Source of the DNA: Sipunculus nudus
Lineage: Eukaryota > Annelida > Sipuncula > Golfingiida > Sipunculidae
DNA: 64,000 nt
Assembly: GCA_026874595.1 (NCBI GenBank)
Contig: CM049310.1
Coordinates: forward strand, 64,930,056-64,994,055
Reading direction: 5' to 3'
The notes beneath the pieces were generated by a model. It did no database searches, was not told where the DNA came from, and saw only the letters and a list, made by a program, of their open reading frames with translations. Of the stretch, positions 58,627-64,000 are shown piece by piece. The translations under genes and the position numbers were made by a program. Position 1 is the first letter of the stretch. Each line of letters opens with the position of its first letter.

Positions 58627-61600
58627 ACAGACAAACAGACTAGACGACCTGAGGTCGAACGCTTGCCGGAAGTGACCGGAAATAAGACAGCGAAATAGAT
58701 AGACAGTTACTAGGCAGACAGACAGGGAACATTTGGATCTGATCAAATGAAAAACCTCTATCATGGGGAAAATAGTAGCACATATGAATAAGGTCTTGCT
58801 GATTTTCAAAAGTCAAAGAGGAGTAGACAGAGAGACAGACAGAGAGACAGACAGACAGACGGATAGAGAGACATTAATAGTGTTATTATTAGTAGCCATC
58901 CTATACAGGATAATCCATTTTTGGACAGAAATAAAAATAATGGAAGTCCAACTGAATCCTTGGCAGTTCTCCTATTCTTGAGTGCTGGAAATAAGAAAAG
59001 CACTGAAAATGAAACTTGAAGAGTTGAACGTCCAGAATGCCGAAATGCAAGCGAAGCCGCGTTCGTGTTAGACAGAGACCCGACCTCTGGGTAAGGGAGA
59101 CGTGACCTTTCATTCCTGGACAAATAGGTCGGCCTGAGGACATCTTCAAGTCTGATGATGGCTTAAATTAGGGCTGTCCTTGAAGAAAAAAGGCAGTCGG
59201 TCAGCCTGCGTCCGGGAATTATAAAATTCCAAGAAGTCCTGCCCATCACGGATTAACTGTAATGTCCCCTTGGTGTAGGTTATCTGTAATGTGAAATTTA
59301 ATATATTTTAAAAATTGGAATCTTTGGTTAAAAAAGGAGAGACTTTTAAGGAGTCTGAAGTGGTAAGTAATAAGATAAAAAAATTTGAGGCCCTAGTTCC
59401 GTGGTGGTATAGGACTTCATATATAAAAATATATTCTGGCATGAGAGAGGGGTGCTGTCAAATTTTTTGGCGCCTGCCGCACGTTTGTGAATAAAACGGT
59501 ACACTTGACACGGGCGCGATGGAAATTTAAGAGGAAAGGTAGTAATCCCAAGCCGTAGTTGAGTTGTTTTGACCCCAGAGTTTGCAGTCCTAGCTGAAAT
59601 AGGCATGGGACGGGCTCTTTTTAAAACCCGGAACGCCAGAAGAGGCTGGAGATTGAATGAAGGATTGGGCCATTTTTTTATCCGAAAAACCTGGGAATTG
59701 ACAATTAAAAAAAATGACAGGGACCTTCTTAGCCCGTTCCAGCTCAGGGAACGGTCATTAGAATATTGTCGGGAATCCATATTATCCTACCTGTGGGCTG
59801 GGACGGTCCAGAAAACCGCAATTATCGAGTATCCATAAAATTGTATGTCAATTTTTGTCATTAATAAATACATATACATCTATAACGCGGACAGCTGGAG
59901 AATTCGCGGAGAATTCATCATGATGATATTATTAAATGTGAGCAAAGGTACAATTTATGTTTTGTATCATATTTCCTTAAGAACCTGTAAATTTGATATC
60001 CTGCATGGTTTTGTTACGGTTTGCACAGTAAACTGTTGAAAAAATATATAGTGTTTAGCGTTTTCGTCTGATGTAAGATCGGTAGTCAATGTTAGCTGGT
60101 GATCCAGATTGGTGTTAGTGGCAGTCCCACATTGTTTGCGCTGGTTATTATTTCGGTAATTTAACAGTGAATAAATGTCTTTAGAGTAATATAGTGGTAG
60201 ATTTTAAATGATTTTAACGTGTAATTAAAAGTATCATTGCATATAAAATCTCTCCGTGAATTGTCCGGGAATTCCCCGCGTTTACATATAAACGCATTTA
60301 CCAGCCGTATGAAAGTTTTTGTCCGCTTTCATAATGTTTGCCGTGCCCCGGACACAAATTTAAGACGAGATGGACTAAACCCCGCCCCTGTAGGATTGTT
60401 TGGACTCTGAAGAAACGAACCCTCGCAGGAAATGCGGTGGGACGGGCTCTTTCTTATTCGATGAACGCTCGAAAAGAGTGGTGAATGATTGAAAAAATAG
60501 GGTCATTTTCACTGTCATCTTGAATAACGGAATAAATATTTTTTTAAAAATTCATAGAGACTTGGTCATCCAATAACAGCAGAAAAAAATGTTCTTTCAA
60601 ATGTTGTGTGGTGTCCATTGTACCCTCGCCCACCGCCTGGATCCAAAGAGAAGCCTGGATTTTACTGCAAAAAAAAAACACAAACACCCCCCCCCCCCCC
60701 AAAAAAAAAAAAAAACAAAAACAAAAAAACTTTTATTCATTTTATTTTTATTTTTTATTACTGGATGTAATTGAATATCATGGTTTATTTATAAAAAAAT
60801 AAGATGCAATTCATTGGATGAAAAGAGATTTTATTAAATATATTGATACAGTTTATAACAGTTTGATATTTGATTTTTTTTAATTTATAGACAGACAATT
60901 TGTTACCTCAAATCTGTACTCATGGTCCAACATGCATGTATTTGGTGTTCTTAGACCCATTTTAGGGTGTATATCCATGATAACAAGATAATATTACCTT
61001 GTTCCCACCAGCAAACATTTCAAGCCCCCAGAAAGCTGATTTCAGCTGAGGACAGTATATGGCTTATTATACACAGGCAAATAGTGTTTTGGACCACCTC
61101 ATCTCTACCAGACTCATCACACACACCTGGTTTGGCTATCATTGCAATCCATTTACACCCACTGGCTGGAATCTCAAAGCATTTGGTTCAAATCCCTCAG
61201 AAAAAAAATTAGGGCCAGTTTGAATTTCCAAATCTGGACACAGTGGACATAGTGATATACAGAAAAAATCCATTTTTCCCCTCAAACCTGTACTGATGGT
61301 CCCACAAACCTGGTTTTGGTGTCATTAGGCCCAGTTTAGTGTGTATATACAGGGAAACAAGATAATATTACCCTGTTCCCACAAACAAAAATTTCATGCC
61401 CCCAGAAACCTGATTTCAGGCCAGTTTATGCTTATACACAGTCAAATAGGTTCTGGCCCCCCTCATCCCCACAAAACTCAACACACACTCCTGGTTTGGG
61501 TATCATTGCAATCCATTTACACCCACTGGCTGGCATCACCAAGCATTTGGCTCAACTCCCTCAGAAAAAAAATTAGGGCCAGTTTGAATTTCCAAATCTG

Positions 61601-64000
61601 GACACAGTGAACATAGTGATATACAGAGAAAATCCATTTTCCCCCCTCAAATCTGTACTGATGGTCCCACAAACCTGGTTTTGGTGTCATTAGGCCCAGT
61701 TTAGGGTGTATATACAGGTAAACAAGATTATATTACCCTGTTCCCACATACAAAAATTTCATGCCCCCAGAAACCTGATTTCAGGCCAGTTTATGCTTAT
61801 ACACAGTCAAATAGGTTCTGGCCCCCTTCATATCCACAAAACTCAACACACACTCCTGGTTTGGGTATCATTGCAATCCATTTACACCCACTGGCTGGCA
61901 TCACCAAGCATTTGGCTCAACTCCCTCAGAAAAAAAAATTAGGGCCAGTTTGAATTCCCAAATCTGGACACAGTGGACATAGTGATATACAGAAAAAATC
62001 CATTTTTCCCCTCAAATCTGTACTGATGGTCCCACAAACCTGGTTTTGGTGTCATTAGGCCCAGTTTAGTGTGTATATACAGGGAAACAAGATAATATTA
62101 CCCTGTTCCCACAAACAAAAATTTCATGCCCCCAGAAACCTGATTTCAGGCCAGTTTATGCTTATACACAGTCAGATAGGTTCTGGCCCCCCTCATCTCC
62201 ACAAAACTCAACACACACACCTGGTTTGGTATCATTGCAATCCATTTACACCCACTGGCTGGTATCTCAAAGCATTTGGCTCAACTCCATCAGAAAAAAA
62301 ATTAGGACCAGTTTGAATTTCCAAATCTGGACACAGTGAACATAGTGATATACAGATAAAATCCATTTTTCCCCCTCAAATCTGTACTGATGGTCCCACA
62401 AACCTGGTTTTGGTGTCATTAGGCCCAGTTTAGGGTGTATATACAGGGAAACAAGAAAATATTACCCTGTTCCCACAAACAAAAATTTCATTCCCCCAGA
62501 AACCTGATTTCAGGCCAGTTTATGCTTATACACAGTCAAATAGGTTCTGGCCCCCTTCATCTCCACCAGACTCTTCACAAACACCTGGCTTGGGTTTCAT
62601 TGCAATCCATTCACACCCACTGGCTGGCATCTCCAAGCATATAGCTCAACTTCTTCAGAATAAAATATAGACCACTTTAAAGTTTATCAAATCTGGTCAT
62701 AGTGGTTTATGCAGAAATCAATTGTTCTGATCTCAAATCTGAAATAGTGGTCATAGAACATTGGTTGGTTCTTGTATGATTTTATTCAATTTACAATCAA
62801 TTTGCAGGAAAACCTGGCATTTTATTTTACTTCAATACACCAACAATAAACAATCTAAGGACAAGTGAACAGGCTACCATACATATCTTAGGGAAAGGAA
62901 AACAGCAAAGGTTGTTTACATTGAGGACACATGGCAACCAGGTGGTTGGCGCTGGTCTGTGAAGCTTACGAAGCAGCAATCAAAGGAAGACGATAACAAC
63001 ACAATAGAAGTCTTCTTCATGGGCCATCGCACACCCATAGAACACGGCTCAAACTGTCAAGTGTAATGCCCCTGCCGACATTTACTATCACATACTGCCG
63101 CCACTTATGGTCACGGCAATAGGATGTACTTTTTTATTTGAAGAAAAAACGATCCCAGATTTGACGAAACTTACAATATAAACACATAATGTGACCGAGA
63201 GTGTTAGACGCTATCGAATGCTGAAAACTAAAGGTCTTCAGCATTAAAATAACAGAATTATAGGCGTATCTTTGAATGGTCCCATGTTCTCGTTTGACAA
63301 GAAATGATGCGAGATATGACGAGATATTCAATTTTGTCACTTCAAACTAGTCAAGTGAATCTTGAACAATAGAAAAATAAAATCTCTGGCATTCAAATGA
63401 CAGAGATATAGACATTTGTTCGAATTCTCGAATATTCTCGTTTGGCGGGAGATGGTACGAGATGTGGCGAGATATAAGTTATTATCTTGTTAAGCTCCCA
63501 AAACGCAACAAAATGCTGAAAACTGCTCCTCTTTAGCCGAAAAGGTGACCAAGTTATATGCATTTCTGTGAAATCTCGTAATTTCTCGTTTGACGGAAAA
63601 CAGAGCGAGATCCTACGAGACTTGCAATTAACTGCATTAGTGGCAAGGGAATGCTACCTCATGCAGAAAACTAGACACTTGTAGTATAAATATTAACAGA
63701 GATAGAAGCAAAAAACTTATTATTTTCAGATTGCCAAGTTTTACCCCAAAACTTGCTTACCATGGTAACAGCAGCGCAAAGCTACATGTACGCAGGAATA
63801 AGCCGACGATCCTAGTTTCAGATAAGACAGTAAACATTGTGCCACGTTTAATATTTTTTTTGGTATTGCAGAAAAATGGTAAGTTGCAGTGTTTCCAGTA
63901 CCACGCCCCCTGGTGGCTAATTTCAAAAAATGAAAAAACAAGTTCGAGATAATACAGAAAAACAGAAAATATGTCACTTTTTGAACCTTAGCTGTAAAAC
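58627..64000. repeat. Second copy of the 10.9 kb tandem duplication, cut by the window end
   Basis: Repeats 47731-53100 in order: family-3 tail (58639), CAGA microsatellite (58822-58869), 2 kb low-copy segment, 365 bp array (60957-62690), spacer, 150 bp satellite, X-box-like palindrome (63756-63769) and CTCF-like block (63900-63919). Only scattered single-base and homopolymer differences were seen. Confidence 0.8.
60957..62690 (+). repeat. 365 bp tandem array, second copy
   Basis: Five monomers corresponding one-to-one with 50060-51790, including the same first and last variants. Order and variants are conserved, so the array was copied as a block and has not been homogenised since. Confidence 0.85.

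Overview
This is a eukaryotic, repeat-dominated, AT-rich stretch of a metazoan nuclear genome. The repeats read like those of bivalve molluscs: tandem-monomer elements that open with a hairpin and a (GTCCGTCTGTCC)n tract and end in a TGACCCATGGGTCA palindrome plus CTTGTT. That assignment is inference. There is no operon-like coding, no rRNA or tRNA gene and no CRISPR array. Most open frames are chance frames inside tandem monomers. Only three stretches have convincing protein signal: an isolated exon resembling the GABA-B receptor ligand-binding domain (11764-11901, +), a broken 5'-truncated non-LTR retrotransposon (13523-15153, +) and a short SAM-like frame (12570-12860, +).

The main content is Helentron/Helitron2-like non-autonomous elements. 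They have asymmetric terminal inverted repeats, a 3' palindrome, insertion next to T-runs, and long internal arrays of about 280-365 bp monomers. Type 1 ends in AGCTCAGCTGAC and GTCAGCTGAGC...CTTGTT. It has a near-identical 4.4 kb copy at 3260-7658, 20155-24566 and 24905-29316, a tail only at 1-726, further heads at 13042, 15404 and 16810, a tail at 31396, and a minus-strand copy at 54412-55647. Type 2 has the same ends but different monomers (7789-10426, 39568-42703). Other families have different hairpins with the same layout: GTATCCCC (1520-3254) and TTCCGGCAAGC on the minus strand (36.8-58.7 kb). Elements are nested in each other. Several junctions can be fixed precisely because an uninterrupted paralogous site lies elsewhere in the window.

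Layout: 1-7.7 kb, type-1 tail, diverged repeat and a 6.1 kb composite insertion; 7.8-10.9 kb, type-2 element in an older type-2 body; 10.9-13.0 kb, old fragments with the GABA-B-like exon and the SAM-like frame; 13.0-31.4 kb, nested type-1 arrays with a LINE and a 4.75 kb tandem duplication; 31.4-36.8 kb, mostly low-copy sequence with a promoter-like patch and an ACCTG-palindrome repeat; 36.8-58.6 kb, minus-strand family-3 arrays with inserted type-1 and type-2 elements; 47.7 kb to the end, a near-identical tandem duplication with a 10.9 kb period, whose second copy runs off the window.

The family-3 monomers repeatedly carry CTCF-like motifs, all in one orientation. Neighbouring modules carry RFX X-box-like palindromes and nuclear-receptor-type AGGTCA direct repeats. 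These are motif matches read by eye; any regulatory role is inference.
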